Shown: positions 19,035 through 28,969, counted from the stretch's first letter. The stretch: DNA of 64,000 bases from Mesorhizobium sp. (GCA_004020545.1 SAQE01000006.1:113941-177940), one strand, 5' to 3'. Made by a program: numbers and translations. Notes: generated by a model not told the origin, from the letters alone.

Positions 19035-19317
19035 TCGGGCCGTCTCGGCGCTGCCTGACCCATTCGGCGACCTGGCGCCGGCGGCGGAATGCAACCAGTC
19101 CAAGCAGCAGGAAAGTGTCGAACACGCAGGCCCGCGCGACCATCCCCGGGATGATCGCCGGATCGATGCCGAGCATCTGGCCGTAAAGCTGGAAGACCAG
19201 GTCATGCAACTGGCGGCTGAGCATGACGTAGCCGAAATTGAGGTCGTTGAGCGACAGGAAGAACCAGCCCCAGAAAAGGACCAGCGGAGTAGCCCAGAAT
19301 GCGAACAGGGCGCGCAT
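18976..19317 (-). CDS. DUF6105 family membrane protein
   Basis: A 113-residue small membrane protein starting [20 protein letters not shown] (transmembrane segment), followed by [21 protein letters not shown] and [10 protein letters not shown], then a second hydrophobic helix with a basic RRRR stop-transfer end. This arrangement matches the DUF6105 family of rhizobia; no function is known. The ATG at 19317 overlaps the stop of the upstream membrane protein gene (TGATG), so the two are coupled. The 3' end overlaps ruvX on the opposite strand. Confidence 0.78.
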   Translation of the reverse strand: MRALFAFWATPLVLFWGWFFLSLNDLNFGYVMLSRQLHDLVFQLYGQMLGIDPAIIPGMVARACVFDTFLLLGLVAFRRRRQVAEWVRQRRDGPISPERIGRATEAGPTLPAE

Positions 19318-19862
19318 CAGCGACGACCTCCCGGCCTGGTTTCCGGGTGACTGGAGATGCGGGACAGGAGCGAACTGTGCGCAGCGCCCGTTGCAATGCG
19401 ATGAGCAGCCAGGCGGGCCTCGTTCTCTTGCATGACCGAGCGTCGCTCGGCGAGCACTGCGACATAAGAGGCAAGCAGCGCCGTCATCTGGACGGCGACC
19501 ACCATGAACAGTCCGTTGATGCCTCGCGCGGCGCCACCCACGAGGATGATCGACAGCAGGAAAGAGGCAAAGATGAAGGCGATCCGCACCACTGCGTCGC
19601 CGGCATCCGGCCTTGTCGCGATGTTGAGCAGCGTTTCGACGAAAGCCCAGCAGAACAGCAGCGCGACAATCAGCAGCGCGACCGAAAGCGGCGCCACGAC
19701 GAGGGCCTGATCGAGACCTGGAAAGCGGCTGCTTTGCACGGATACGCCAAGCACGCCGAGCGCCGACGCAATGCCGCGATCGCCATCCATGCAGATATAG
19801 GCCAGCAGGGCGAAAACGACCGCCCAGTGCAAGGCCAGAAATGATGTCAACACGTGCCGCAT
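19317..19862 (-). CDS. Hypothetical four-helix membrane protein
   Basis: A 181-residue integral membrane protein with about four hydrophobic helices (near residues 6-24, 55-78, 92-108 and 115-137) and a polar C-terminal tail rich in Arg, Ser and Glu. I do not recognise the family. It is coupled to the DUF6105 gene by a 1-base overlap and probably forms a two-gene unit with it. A lone TTAACCAT half-site lies about 30 bases upstream of the start. Confidence 0.7.
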   Translation of the reverse strand: MRHVLTSFLALHWAVVFALLAYICMDGDRGIASALGVLGVSVQSSRFPGLDQALVVAPLSVALLIVALLFCWAFVETLLNIATRPDAGDAVVRIAFIFASFLLSIILVGGAARGINGLFMVVAVQMTALLASYVAVLAERRSVMQENEARLAAHRIATGAAHSSLLSRISSHPETRPGGRR

Positions 19863-20015
19863 ACGCTTCCTGCCTGGCGGAGCACGGGCTCATGGTTAAC
19901 AGTTCCCTACTCCGGTGGACAGAGTGGTCTCTGTAAGGGCTCCCCGCAACGGAAACCATTTGTTAGGGTTAACGGCCATCCACAGGCGGGCGATGGCGCA
20001 GCGTTTCGGGGCTGT

Positions 20016-21644
20016 TCAGGTCAGCGGTGGATAGAGCGTGTCGATGATCATGCGCGCGTCATGGCGCGAATCGAGCATGCCGTAGGTGGTGCGCCATTGG
20101 CCGCCGAGCCGGGTTTCGACGAAGGCGTCGGCAATCCGCCCTGCCCCCAGCCTGCGCAGCTCCGCCGCCGCCGCCGACAGCGCCAGTTGCTCGGTGAGCA
20201 GGCGCGCCGAGCCCTCATCGGTCGAAGCCACCTGCATCGCCGCTTTGAGCACGCCGATGGTGCCGCGCCCGCCGGTGCCGAGATCGCGGTCGATGCCGGC
20301 CAGCACCTCCTCGAACAGGCTGGGCGCGCGGCCGAGCACGCGCAGCACGTCGAGCGCCATGACATTGCCCGAGCCTTCCCAGATCGCGTTGACCGGGGCC
20401 TCGCGATAGTAACGGGCGAGCGGCGCTTCCTCGACATAGCCGTTGCCGCCGAGGCACTCCATGGCCTCGTAGAGCAGCGGCGGCGCGATCTTGCAGACCC
20501 AGTATTTGACCACCGGCGTCATGGCGCGGGCAAAGGCCGCCTCGCCGCGATCGCTCGCCGCCTCGTCGAAGGAGCGCGCAAGCCGGAACGACAGCGCGGT
20601 GGCGGCGGCGACATCGAGCGCCATGTCGGCCAGCACCCGCTGCATCAGCGGCTGGTCGACCAAATTGGCGCCGAACACCTGGCGATGGCGGGAGTGGTGG
20701 ACGGCCTCGGCCAGCCCTGCCCGCATGATGGCCGACGAGGCGATAGCACAGTCGAGCCGGGTCAGCGTCACCATATCCATGATCGTCTTGACGCCGGCGC
20801 CGGGCTCTCCGACCATTTCGCCGATGGCATTGACGAACTCGACTTCCGACGAGGCGTTGGAGCGGTTGCCGAGCTTGTCCTTGAGGCGTTGGAAGCGAAA
20901 TCCGTTGCTGGAGCCATCGCCCAGGATGCGTGGAACGAGGAAGCAGGACAGGCCCTCCGGCGCCTGGGCTAGCGCCAGGAAAGCATCCGACATCGGCGCC
21001 GACATGAACCATTTGTGCCCGGTGAGCCGATAGAAGCCACTGCCGATGCGTTCGGCCTTGGTGACATTGGCGCGTACATCGGTGCCGCCCTGCTTTTCGG
21101 TCATGCCCATGCCGAGCGTAAGCCCGGTCTTTTCAACCGGCGGCCTCTGGCTCTGGTCGTATTTGCGCGTCGTCACGCGCGGCGCCCATTCGCGGAACAG
21201 TTTCGGACTCGCCATCAGCGCCGCTAGCGAGGCGCTGGTCATGGTGATGGGGCAAAGATGCCCGGTCTCCAATTCAGCGGTCAGGTAGAAGCGCGCCGCC
21301 CTCACCTGATGGCGGCGGCCGATCTCGGCGTCGCCATTTTCCCAAACCGAGGAATGCAGCCCGTTAGCCACCGAGCGCCGCATGAGCGCATGGTAGGCGG
21401 GATGGAATTCAACCAGGTCGATCCGCCGGCCCTGGCGGTCATGTGTCCTGAGTTTTGGTGTGTCTACATTGGCGAGACGGGCGAGTTCCTGCGCCTCCTG
21501 CGTCATGACGAACCGGCCGAGCGCGTCGAGATCCTTGCGCACCGGATCGGAAAAGCGCTCGGCAAGCTGGATGAGCAACGGATCGCCCCGCCATGCATTG
21601 CCGCCCGTCAGCGGCGGCGGCTGGTTGATCACGTCGTCGGTCAC
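20016..21644 (-). CDS. Acyl-CoA dehydrogenase family protein, AidB-like
   Basis: A 542-residue flavoprotein of the acyl-CoA dehydrogenase superfamily, closest in layout to AidB. Seen here: the N-terminal segment PPLTGGNAWRGDP typical of AidB relatives, GMTEKQGGTDVRAN, LTGHKWFMSAPMSDAFL, the flavin-binding stretch RLKDKLGNRSNASSEVEF, and ECLGGNGYVEE. E. coli AidB binds DNA and protects against alkylation, but in most bacteria the substrate and role are not known. It stands alone, divergent from pyrB. Confidence 0.85.
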   Translation of the reverse strand: MTDDVINQPPPLTGGNAWRGDPLLIQLAERFSDPVRKDLDALGRFVMTQEAQELARLANVDTPKLRTHDRQGRRIDLVEFHPAYHALMRRSVANGLHSSVWENGDAEIGRRHQVRAARFYLTAELETGHLCPITMTSASLAALMASPKLFREWAPRVTTRKYDQSQRPPVEKTGLTLGMGMTEKQGGTDVRANVTKAERIGSGFYRLTGHKWFMSAPMSDAFLALAQAPEGLSCFLVPRILGDGSSNGFRFQRLKDKLGNRSNASSEVEFVNAIGEMVGEPGAGVKTIMDMVTLTRLDCAIASSAIMRAGLAEAVHHSRHRQVFGANLVDQPLMQRVLADMALDVAAATALSFRLARSFDEAASDRGEAAFARAMTPVVKYWVCKIAPPLLYEAMECLGGNGYVEEAPLARYYREAPVNAIWEGSGNVMALDVLRVLGRAPSLFEEVLAGIDRDLGTGGRGTIGVLKAAMQVASTDEGSARLLTEQLALSAAAAELRRLGAGRIADAFVETRLGGQWRTTYGMLDSRHDARMIIDTLYPPLT

Positions 21645-21799
21645 GCCCTGTCCTTACCATCTGAAGGCCGCGGTCGCGAATCCGAAGCCATCGCTGCCTT
21701 ATAGCCGAAGCCACGCAACGAAAATACCGGGGAGAAAGCCGGCAATCCCAAGCTGGCGCTTGCGGCCGGCCGGACCGCACCCTATAGCAGCGCCTTGAG

Positions 21800-22780
21800 A
21801 TGACCGACGCTTCGTCCCTGCCGCTCTTTCCCCACCGCCACCTTCTGGGCATCCGCGATCTTTCCCCGGCCGATATCGAGCTGCTGCTCGACCGGGCGGA
21901 CCAGGCCGTGGCGATCTCGCGGCAGCCGGAAAAGAAGACATCGACGCTCCGCGGCCGCACCCAGATCAACCTCTTCTACGAGGCCTCGACCCGCACGCAA
22001 TCGTCCTTCGAGCTCGCAGGAAAAAGGCTCGGCGCCGACGTTATGAACATGTCGGTGGCGAGTTCTTCGGTGAAGAAGGGCGAGACGCTGATCGACACCG
22101 CCATGACGCTCAACGCCATGCGGCCGGATATCCTGATCATCCGCCACCAGTCGGCGGGCGCCGCCGCCCTTCTGGCGCAGAAGGTCGGCTGCTCGGTGGT
22201 CAATGCCGGCGACGGCGCGCATGAGCACCCGACGCAGGCGCTGCTCGACGCGCTGACCATCCGCCGCGCCAAGGGGCCGCTGTCGAAGCTGATCGTGGCG
22301 ATCTGCGGCGACATCCTGCATTCGCGTGTCGCCCGCTCCAATATCATGCTTTTGAACGCGCTCGGCGCGCAGGTGCGCGTCGTCGCGCCCTCGACGCTAC
22401 TGCCTGCGGGCATTGAGAAGATGGGCGTGATCGTGGCGCGCTCGATGGCCGAGGGGTTGAAGGACGCCGACGTGGTGATGATGCTGCGCCTGCAGCGCGA
22501 GCGCATGGAAGGCGCCTTCGTGCCTTCGATCCGCGAATATTTCCGCTATTTCGGCCTCGACGCCGAGAAGCTCAAGGCAGCCAAGGGCGATGCGCTAGTC
22601 ATGCATCCGGGGCCGATGAACCGCGGCGTCGAGATCGCCTCGGAGATCGCAGACGGGCCGCAAAGCGTCATCCAGGAACAGGTCGAGATGGGTGTTGCCG
22701 TGCGCATGGCTGTGATGGAAGCCCTGCTCGACCCTCGTCGCAACAATGAGGGCCGCAATCATGAGGGGCGCGGCGCATGA
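21800..22780 (+). CDS. pyrB: Aspartate carbamoyltransferase catalytic subunit
   Basis: A 326-residue ATCase that joins carbamoyl phosphate to aspartate in pyrimidine synthesis. The carbamoyl-phosphate loop reads [13 protein letters not shown] (S63-T-R-T), followed by [19 protein letters not shown] and the C-terminal [12 protein letters not shown]. No regulatory pyrI is nearby. The stop overlaps the next gene start (ATGA). This arrangement matches ATCases that form a stable complex with a dihydroorotase-like partner. Confidence 0.97.
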   Translation: MTDASSLPLFPHRHLLGIRDLSPADIELLLDRADQAVAISRQPEKKTSTLRGRTQINLFYEASTRTQSSFELAGKRLGADVMNMSVASSSVKKGETLIDTAMTLNAMRPDILIIRHQSAGAAALLAQKVGCSVVNAGDGAHEHPTQALLDALTIRRAKGPLSKLIVAICGDILHSRVARSNIMLLNALGAQVRVVAPSTLLPAGIEKMGVIVARSMAEGLKDADVVMMLRLQRERMEGAFVPSIREYFRYFGLDAEKLKAAKGDALVMHPGPMNRGVEIASEIADGPQSVIQEQVEMGVAVRMAVMEALLDPRRNNEGRNHEGRGA

Positions 22781-24063
22781 GCGTGACCGTCTTCAGCAAG
22801 GCGCACATCGTCGATCCCTCGCGCGGGGTCGATGAGATCGGCACCGTCATCGTCGACGGCCGCAAGATCGCCGCCGCCGGCAAGGCGGCGCTGAACCAGG
22901 GCGCGCCCGAAGGCGCCGTGGTCGTGGACTGTGCCGGCATGACGATCATTCCGGGCCTCGTCGATGCCCGCGTGTTCATCGGCGAACCCGGCGGCGAACA
23001 TCGCGAGACGATCGCCTCGGCAAGCGTGGCGGCCGCGGTCGGCGGCGTCACCTCCATCGTCATGATGCCGGATACCAATCCGGTGATCGACAACGTGGCG
23101 CTGGTCGAGTTCGTGCTGCGCACGGCAAGGGACACCGCGAGCGTCAACATCTTTCCGGCGGCGGCCATCACCAAAGGCCTCGAAGGCCGCGAGATGACCG
23201 AGTTCGGCCTGCTGCGCGAGGCCGGCGCTGTCGCCTTCACCGATGGCCGCCACACGATCGCCAACGCGCTGGTGATGCGCCGCGCGCTGACCTATGCGCG
23301 CGACTTCGGCGGCGTGATCGCGCACGAGACCCAGGACGCCGACCTCGCCGCGGCCGGCGTGATGAACGAGGGGCTTTATGCGAGCTGGCTCGGCCTATCC
23401 GGCATTCCGCGCGAGGCCGAGCTCATCCCGCTGGAGCGGGACCTGGCGCTGGCGCGGCTGACTGGCGGTGCCTATCACGCCGCCAAGGTCTCGACGGCGA
23501 TGGCGGCTGGAGCCGTGAACCGGGCAAAGACGGACGGCGCCAATGTCACGGCGGGCGTCGCCATCCACAATCTGTCGCTCAACGAGAACGATGTCGGCGA
23601 ATACCGCACCTTCTTCCGGCTGACCCCGCCCCTGCGCGCCGAGGACGACCGGCTGGCGATGATCGAGGCGATCAAGGACGGCACGATCGACATCATCGTC
23701 TCTTCGCACGACCCGCAGGATGTCGACACCAAGCGCCTGCCTTTCGCCGATGCGGCCGCCGGCGCGATCGGGCTGGAGACGCTTCTTGGCGCGGCACTTC
23801 GGCTCTACCACAATGGCGACGTCCCGCTGCTTCGGCTGGTCAAGACGCTCTCCACCGCGCCGGCAAGATTGTTCGGCCTGCCCGGCGGCACGCTGAAGCC
23901 GGGCGCTGCGGCGGACCTCGCCGTGGTCGACCTCGACGAGCCGTGGATCGTCAGCGAGAGCGGTCTGCGCTCGCGCTCGAAGAACACCTGTTTCGAAGGC
24001 GCGCGCCTGCAAGGCAAGGTCTTGCAAACGATGGTTGCGGGCCGCACAGTGTTTTCAGCCTGA
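22777..24063 (+). CDS. Dihydroorotase-like protein (PyrC'/PyrX type), predicted non-catalytic
   Basis: A 428-residue amidohydrolase-fold protein overlapping pyrB by 4 bases. In active class I dihydroorotases the first metal motif is D-x-H-x-H followed by R-E-P-G. Here residues 63-72 read [10 protein letters not shown]: both His are replaced (R65, F67) and the substrate Arg is G69. The catalytic Asp of the TDHAPH motif is also absent, with residues 309-314 reading SSHDPQ. Active chemistry is therefore unlikely. Pseudomonas has a comparable inactive partner needed for ATCase assembly. A separate active dihydroorotase should be encoded elsewhere in the genome. Confidence 0.88.
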   Translation: MSVTVFSKAHIVDPSRGVDEIGTVIVDGRKIAAAGKAALNQGAPEGAVVVDCAGMTIIPGLVDARVFIGEPGGEHRETIASASVAAAVGGVTSIVMMPDTNPVIDNVALVEFVLRTARDTASVNIFPAAAITKGLEGREMTEFGLLREAGAVAFTDGRHTIANALVMRRALTYARDFGGVIAHETQDADLAAAGVMNEGLYASWLGLSGIPREAELIPLERDLALARLTGGAYHAAKVSTAMAAGAVNRAKTDGANVTAGVAIHNLSLNENDVGEYRTFFRLTPPLRAEDDRLAMIEAIKDGTIDIIVSSHDPQDVDTKRLPFADAAAGAIGLETLLGAALRLYHNGDVPLLRLVKTLSTAPARLFGLPGGTLKPGAAADLAVVDLDEPWIVSESGLRSRSKNTCFEGARLQGKVLQTMVAGRTVFSA

Positions 24064-24131
24064 GAGCACAAGAATCCCGGACCGCGACCAGTGCTGTGAT
24101 CCGGGCCGAAGGCAGAGAAGCGGGGGAAACA

Positions 24132-24713
24132 ATGAGCTATGTCCTGTCTTTGCTGTTCGGCTATCTGCTCGGCTCGATCCCGTTTGGTCTCTTGATCACC
24201 CGCGCCGCCGGTCTCGGCGACGTGCGCAACATCGGTTCCGGCAACATCGGCGCCACCAATGTGCTGCGCACCGGCAACAAGGGGCTCGCCGCCGCCACGC
24301 TGCTGCTTGACGCCCTGAAAGGTACGGCGGCAGCGTTGATCGCCGGCCGCTTCGCACCGGAGCTGGCGCTCGCGGCTGGCTTTGGCGCCTTCCTCGGCCA
24401 TCTCTTTCCGGTCTGGCTCGGCTTCAAGGGCGGCAAGGGCGTCGCCACCTACCTCGGTGTGCTGCTCGGTCTTGCCTGGCAAGGCATGCTTGTCTTCGCA
24501 GTGGTCTGGCTCGCCATGGCTTTCCTGTTCCGCTATTCCTCGCTGGCGGCGCTGGCGGCAGCGGTAGCCGTGCCGATCGCTCTCTATTTCATCAGCACAC
24601 CGCAGATCGCCGGCCTGTTCGCGGTGATGAGCCTGATCGTCTTCATCAAGCACCACGCGAACATCTCGCGCCTTCTCGCCGGCACCGAGGGCAAGATAGG
24701 GGCGAAGGGATGA
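24132..24713 (+). CDS. plsY: Acyl-phosphate:glycerol-3-phosphate acyltransferase PlsY
   Basis: A 193-residue membrane enzyme that makes lysophosphatidic acid from acyl-phosphate. It opens [19 protein letters not shown] and shows the three conserved loops: [30 protein letters not shown] and the later basic segment [20 protein letters not shown]. About five transmembrane helices are expected. The ATG at 24132 follows CGGGGGAAACA; the frame upstream overlaps the dihydroorotase-like gene and is not used. The stop overlaps the dprA start (ATGA). Confidence 0.95.
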   Translation: MSYVLSLLFGYLLGSIPFGLLITRAAGLGDVRNIGSGNIGATNVLRTGNKGLAAATLLLDALKGTAAALIAGRFAPELALAAGFGAFLGHLFPVWLGFKGGKGVATYLGVLLGLAWQGMLVFAVVWLAMAFLFRYSSLAALAAAVAVPIALYFISTPQIAGLFAVMSLIVFIKHHANISRLLAGTEGKIGAKG

Positions 24714-25847
24714 CCGCGCCCGCCGCCGGCCCGCGCCTCAGCGACCGGCAGCGGCTTGCCTGGCTCCGGCTGATCCGCACGCCGAATGTCGGCCCGGCCT
24801 CCTTCCGCGAACTGATCAACCGCTTCGGCTCGGCCGAGGCCGCGCTCGAGATGCTGCCCGAACTGATGATTTCGGGCGGCGCCAGCCGCATCGTTCGCAT
24901 TCCCTCCATCGCGGAAGCCGAGGCCGAGTTGGAGGCGGCGCGCGCCGCGCCGGCGCCCGTTTCGTCGGTATCGGGGAGGCCGACTATCCGGCTCTGCTGA
25001 AGACCATGGACAACCCGCCGCCGCTGCTTGCGGTGAAAGGCGAAGGCGCGGTATTCCGCCTGCCGGCGGTGGCCATCGTCGGCGCCCGCAATGCCTCGCT
25101 CGCCGGCATCAAGATGGCGCGCATGCTGGCGGCTGACCTCGGCCGCGACGGTTACGCCATCGTCTCGGGCCTCGCGCGCGGCATCGACACGGCCGCACAC
25201 CAGGGCAGTCTCTCGACCGGCACGGTCGGCGTGCTGGCCGGCGGCCTCGACGTCCCCTACCCGCCCGAAAATGCCGGCCTGTGCAACGACATCGCCGAGC
25301 GTGGCGGCGCCATCGTTTCGGAAATGCCGTTCGGCTGGCAGCCGCGCGCACAGGATTTTCCGCGCCGCAACCGCCTTGTCGCCGGCATGGCGATGGGCCT
25401 GGTCGTGGTCGAAGCGGCGCAGCGCTCCGGCTCGCTGATCAGCGCCAGGCTTGCCAACGATATGGGCCGGCTGGTCTTCGCGGTGCCGGGCTCGCCGCTC
25501 GACCCGCGCGCCGCCGGCTGCAACGCCTGCTCAAGGACGGCGCGACGCTCGTCACCGAAGCCGCCGACATCCTCGGCGCTCTGGCGCCGCTGGCCGGCGC
25601 CCGCTCGCCAAGGACCATGCCGCTCGCCGAGGCGCCGGACCTGTCGGCAATGCCGCCACCCGGTGAGAACGAGCGCGCCGACGTGCTGGAGGCGCTCGGC
25701 CCGACACCCATCGGCGTGGACGAAATCATCCGCCACACCGGCCTGAGCGCCGCGCAGATCGCGATGGTGCTCCTGGAGCTCGACCTCGCCGGACGGCTCG
25801 AACGCCATGCCGGCGGCAATGTCTCGCTGGTCTTCGGACGTTCCTGA
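24710..25847 (+). pseudogene. dprA: DNA processing protein DprA, disrupted by two -1 frameshifts
   Basis: The reading frame steps from 24710-~24940 to a second frame and then, at about 25522, to a third. Together the pieces give a normal DprA of about 378 residues: a SAM-like N-domain ([20 protein letters not shown]-like), a Rossmann core with [26 protein letters not shown] and [10 protein letters not shown], and a C-terminal winged helix ([15 protein letters not shown]). DprA loads RecA on incoming single-stranded DNA during transformation. Each break is one missing base: near GCGCGCGCCGCGCC and at CTGCAACGCC, where AACCGCC is expected. All motifs are intact, so a sequencing error or very recent inactivation are both possible. 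The start overlaps plsY (ATGA). Confidence 0.85.
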
Positions 25848-25855
25848 ATTTTATC

Positions 25856-27001
25856 CTAGCGGAATAGATATTTGGACACTTCCGGATTGCCGCGGCGCCA
25901 CATCACGTTGTCCAGGAAATAGTGATGCACGTTGATGAAGATCAGCACGATGAAGAAGAACAGCGAGGAGCCAAGGACCTGCTTGTCGTAAGGGATCAAG
26001 GCGGTCATCGCCATCGGGATCAGCCAGAAGCCGAGATATCCGAGCGCACCGCCGCCGACGATAAAGCCAAGGACCCGCAGCCTGTAAAGAGGACCAAGAA
26101 CGGATAGGATTTTCGGCTTCGGATCTCTTGCCGCATCCGCGACGTCGCGCTCGACATTCGTCTGATAGCGCCAGACCACCGCCAGATATTGCAGTGAATG
26201 GAGCGCTGGCACCACAAGCAGCCAAAGCGGGTTTATCCTCGCGATCAGGATCCAGAGATAGAGCGACGCGACATACGCCACGATGCCGTTATATGGCAGG
26301 GCGCGGCCGTTCCTTCGCCAGCGATTGATTAGCATCAGAATCGTCACCGCCGTCGATGCAACGGCCGCCAGTAGGGCAATATTGGTGATCCACGCAGGGG
26401 CCGCGAATGGGTAGTACTCCAGGCCGTAATATTTCCCCTGGGTGACTGCCGTGTTCGTCTGCAGCCATGCCAGGATCCACACCGCATAGCTGTTGACCAG
26501 CAGCACCTTCTTGTCCCGGCCGTCGAAGAACTTGCGCTTCAGGACGGCGTCCACCATCAGCATGCCGTAGCCCTGCTTGACGTAGTGCCAACCCACGAAG
26601 AAGAACATCGCATTGGCCGCGTATCCCAAGAGGCGCGTGTTCGCCGCCGCCGCGCCATAGGCAAAGAATGCGGCCATGATCAGGGGAACCACGATGCCGG
26701 CGAAAATGTAGCGGAGCTGCAGGCTCCTGTCGTAGCCGTTGCCGCTCAACTTGCGCCCGAAGTTGCGGTAGAAAATCTGGTATGAGTGGGCGAAGTGCGG
26801 ATAGTTCACCAGATAGGCCACGACGACCATCGTCGCGGCGACGGGGCCTTCATATTTGAGCGGCACCAACAGCAGAACCGGCAGGACCAGAAACGCGCCG
26901 CCGCCGAGCATCAGGAAGTCGGCGACCGGGCCGAAGAGATACTTGCCGGGTGGCGCCGCCGTCTTGGCGGCTGAAGCATCTACCGAAAGGTCAAGTGCCA
27001 T
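25856..27001 (-). CDS. Polytopic membrane protein with conserved-looking histidines, function unknown
   Basis: A 381-residue protein with about nine hydrophobic segments. I do not recognise the family. Notable clusters are YPHFAHSYQ, GWHYVKQGYG, HSLQYLAVVW and NVHHYFLDNVMW; their spacing along the chain recalls His boxes of membrane di-metal enzymes (desaturase or hydroxylase folds), but no exact match is claimed. The ATG at 27001 has GGAGG 8 bases upstream; the frame to 27073 is not needed. It is convergent with the dprA region, whose last codon ends 9 bases away. Confidence 0.75.
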   Translation of the reverse strand: MALDLSVDASAAKTAAPPGKYLFGPVADFLMLGGGAFLVLPVLLLVPLKYEGPVAATMVVVAYLVNYPHFAHSYQIFYRNFGRKLSGNGYDRSLQLRYIFAGIVVPLIMAAFFAYGAAAANTRLLGYAANAMFFFVGWHYVKQGYGMLMVDAVLKRKFFDGRDKKVLLVNSYAVWILAWLQTNTAVTQGKYYGLEYYPFAAPAWITNIALLAAVASTAVTILMLINRWRRNGRALPYNGIVAYVASLYLWILIARINPLWLLVVPALHSLQYLAVVWRYQTNVERDVADAARDPKPKILSVLGPLYRLRVLGFIVGGGALGYLGFWLIPMAMTALIPYDKQVLGSSLFFFIVLIFINVHHYFLDNVMWRRGNPEVSKYLFR

Positions 27002-27099
27002 GGTCGAGCCTCCTTCGGGGAGCTCGACCTTAACCGCCACCCCGTCTGGCGACAAGGTTGGGTGCTGCTCCAACCTGCGCCGACGCCCGCAATCCCCCG

Positions 27100-27381
27100 C
27101 TAGATAGACTGCACGCGCTTCGGCGACTGCAACTCGCGCCCCATCTTTGCTGCCTGAAAGATCGTCATCAAAACCATGATCGGCTCGCCATCGGTCGGGT
27201 TGACCATCAGGGCTACGCGACCGAGCTCGTCGCTCATGGCGCAGGTCCAGTCTTTGACCGCGATTACTTTTTTCTCGGGCAATTTCCCCTCCCCTTGGAT
27301 GCCCCGTTCAAACTGCTCACAGCGAGACGTGGGAACCGAGACACGGGCCGTGCCAATCAATGTTCCCCAGAAGGCGACCAT
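27100..27381 (-). CDS. Hypothetical protein
   Basis: A 93-residue open frame (a TTG at 27405 would give 101 residues) between two minus-strand genes. The stretch KDWTCAMSDELGRVALMVNPTDGEPIMV looks protein-like, with alternating hydrophobic residues, but no family is recognised and no good Shine-Dalgarno site precedes either start. Local base composition is less GC-rich than its neighbours. It could be a small accessory gene or chance. Confidence 0.35.
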   Translation of the reverse strand: MVAFWGTLIGTARVSVPTSRCEQFERGIQGEGKLPEKKVIAVKDWTCAMSDELGRVALMVNPTDGEPIMVLMTIFQAAKMGRELQSPKRVQSI

Positions 27382-27461
27382 GGGCCCGGCCGGATTTGAA
27401 TACAAGCGATCGCTAACGCGAGGGTAACTGGCGGATAACCGAGAAACCGCGGCAATGCCCT

Positions 27462-28001
27462 TCAGCTTGTGTGATCCAGCAGCCTGGTCGCGGCGGTTTC
27501 ACGACGGTGTTCGGAATTGGCGCGATCGATGCCGTCCACGGTGATGGCGAACATCCCGTTTTCGATCCTGGCTATCCAGCCCTTCGCCTTCAAATACCAG
27601 AGATGAAACTCCAGATGTTCTCGCGGGCAGCCTGACAAACGTTCGAGTTCTTCATCGCCGATGCCGGGATTGTTGACGTCCTGTCGGCGTTTTACATAAA
27701 GAAGCGACAGCAATTTGGCCTGGATGACGATGTCCCGTTCAAGCCCTTTGGCGTCGCTGGCTTCCTCGGTCAGTTCGCGGCGAAGGCTTAAACGGTCTTT
27801 ATACTGGACGTCGTATTGGGCGCGCTTGACCGGATCCTTGAGCGTATTGTGCGCCTCCACGATTTCGCTGAAGCGTGATTCATCGCCGGTATCCCGATTG
27901 TCGGGATGGTAGCGCATGGCAAAATAACGAAATATCCGTTCAATCGTTTCCGAATTCGCGTTCGGACTGATCTCAAGTAGTTCGTAGTAGTCAATGAACA
28001 T
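27462..28001 (-). CDS. DnaJ-domain protein with C-terminal winged-helix-like domain
   Basis: A 179-residue protein. Residues 4-65 form a J-domain with an intact HPD motif (MRYHPDNRD) and KDPVKRAQYDV at the end of helix IV, so it should stimulate a DnaK ATPase. The C-terminal half (about 85-170) resembles a winged helix: KLLSLLYVKRRQDVNNPGIG, ELERLSGCP, LEFHLWYLKAKGWIARIENGMFAITVDG. The combination suggests a chaperone partner linked to DNA or a regulator. The ATG at 28001 has GGAAG 7 bases upstream. The upstream 630 bases appear non-coding. Confidence 0.8.
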   Translation of the reverse strand: MFIDYYELLEISPNANSETIERIFRYFAMRYHPDNRDTGDESRFSEIVEAHNTLKDPVKRAQYDVQYKDRLSLRRELTEEASDAKGLERDIVIQAKLLSLLYVKRRQDVNNPGIGDEELERLSGCPREHLEFHLWYLKAKGWIARIENGMFAITVDGIDRANSEHRRETAATRLLDHTS

Positions 28002-28635
28002 AGTGGTGCTTCCATGGAATCGACACTGCGAACACCCACTCCCCAAAAAGACAGCATCGCGCAACCGTTCTGTCCATGCAAGCCGGCTTCCCCGCGACGG
28101 GAGCGCTTGACGATTTCGCCGAGCAGGAACACCGCGCCAGGCCCGAACGCGGGGGGTCCGCCGATCGGCCTGCCGGTCAGTCGGCCGTCACTGGCTCCCG
28201 AAGGCGATAGACTTGCCAACGATGATGCTGGCAGGCTGGAGGGTGAGCCAGGCTATGAGGATGTAAGTCATCATGCGGCGCTTCTCAGTTCGGCATGAGT
28301 GCCGAATCAAAAGCCCGGCTTGCTTTGGGGTTGGATTGAGGTTCGCAAGCCGGGCTGTACGCCGACTGATGGGCGGGGGGCTTGGGGGTATCAGCCGGCG
28401 CAGCAGCAAAGTGCCTGAATCGCTAGCAGGCCCACAATCGGCTGAGGTCCATCCTTCCACCGGCATTGGTCCGAATAAACGACAGATATAGCCCCTTATT
28501 CCGTTAGGGCAGCGACCCACCGCCCCTGGGGGGAAGGCAAAAAGGCGGCGACGAAATCGAGTGCCTCGGCGCCAGAGACCAGCGTCGTTCAAACCCACGA
28601 TCTTTGGCAAGCCACTGAACTTATTGATAAATTCT
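28002..28635. other. Non-coding stretch between J-domain gene and tRNA-Lys
   Basis: No convincing gene is seen here. A very small minus-strand frame at 28188-28274 could encode a 28-residue hydrophobic peptide (MMTYILIAWLTLQ..., with GAGAAG upstream), but its evidence is weak. Confidence 0.4.
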
Positions 28636-28711
28636 TGGTGAGCGCGATGGGATTCGAACCCATGACCTACTGATTAAAAGTCAGTTGCTCTACCGGCTGA
28701 GCTACGCGCTC
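28636..28711 (-). tRNA. tRNA-Lys (anticodon TTT)
   Basis: The minus strand folds as a standard cloverleaf of 76 nt including an encoded CCA. The acceptor stem pairs GAGCGCG with CGCGCTC, the D-arm contains AGCTCAGCCGGTAGAGC, the anticodon stem-loop is CTGACTTTTAATCAG with anticodon TTT, and the T-arm has GGGTTCGAATCCC. No att-like duplication of its 3' end was seen nearby. Confidence 0.98.
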
Positions 28712-28944
28712 CCGCGGGCTCAAAACGCCGCCCTCGAAATTGCGCGGAACATAGGGAGAGTGTCGCAACCGGTCAACCGGAAAAAGATGGCTTTCCAGCC
28801 GGAGTTTTGCGGCACTTTCAGGGGCCTCGAGGGTGCCTCCGACCACGAGCGGGTGCCCGGTCCGCGAAAGGTCGCCCGCCCGGCTCCGATCCAGGCCAAA
28901 TATTTCAGAAATTTCTACAATAACAATGAGTTGTGGCTGCAACG

Positions 28945-28969
28945 GGAACCATTGCAACCCAGGGCCGTT
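28945..28969 (+). promoter_or_regulatory. EcfG (general stress sigma factor) promoter of the BA14K gene
   Basis: GGAAC (28945-28949) and CGTT (28966-28969) are separated by 16 bases, matching the GGAAC-N16/17-CGTT consensus of the alphaproteobacterial EcfG/RpoE2 stress sigma factor. The start codon at 29017 lies 48 bases downstream, giving a short leader with GAGGAG. Confidence 0.65.

Noticed and set aside
19892-19899. TTAACCAT (minus strand), half of a CtrA site
   Set aside because: A single half-site without the spaced TTAA partner occurs often by chance.
28188-28274. Possible 28-residue hydrophobic peptide on the minus strand
   Set aside because: Weak ribosome site and no recognised relatives; noted only within the intergenic entry.
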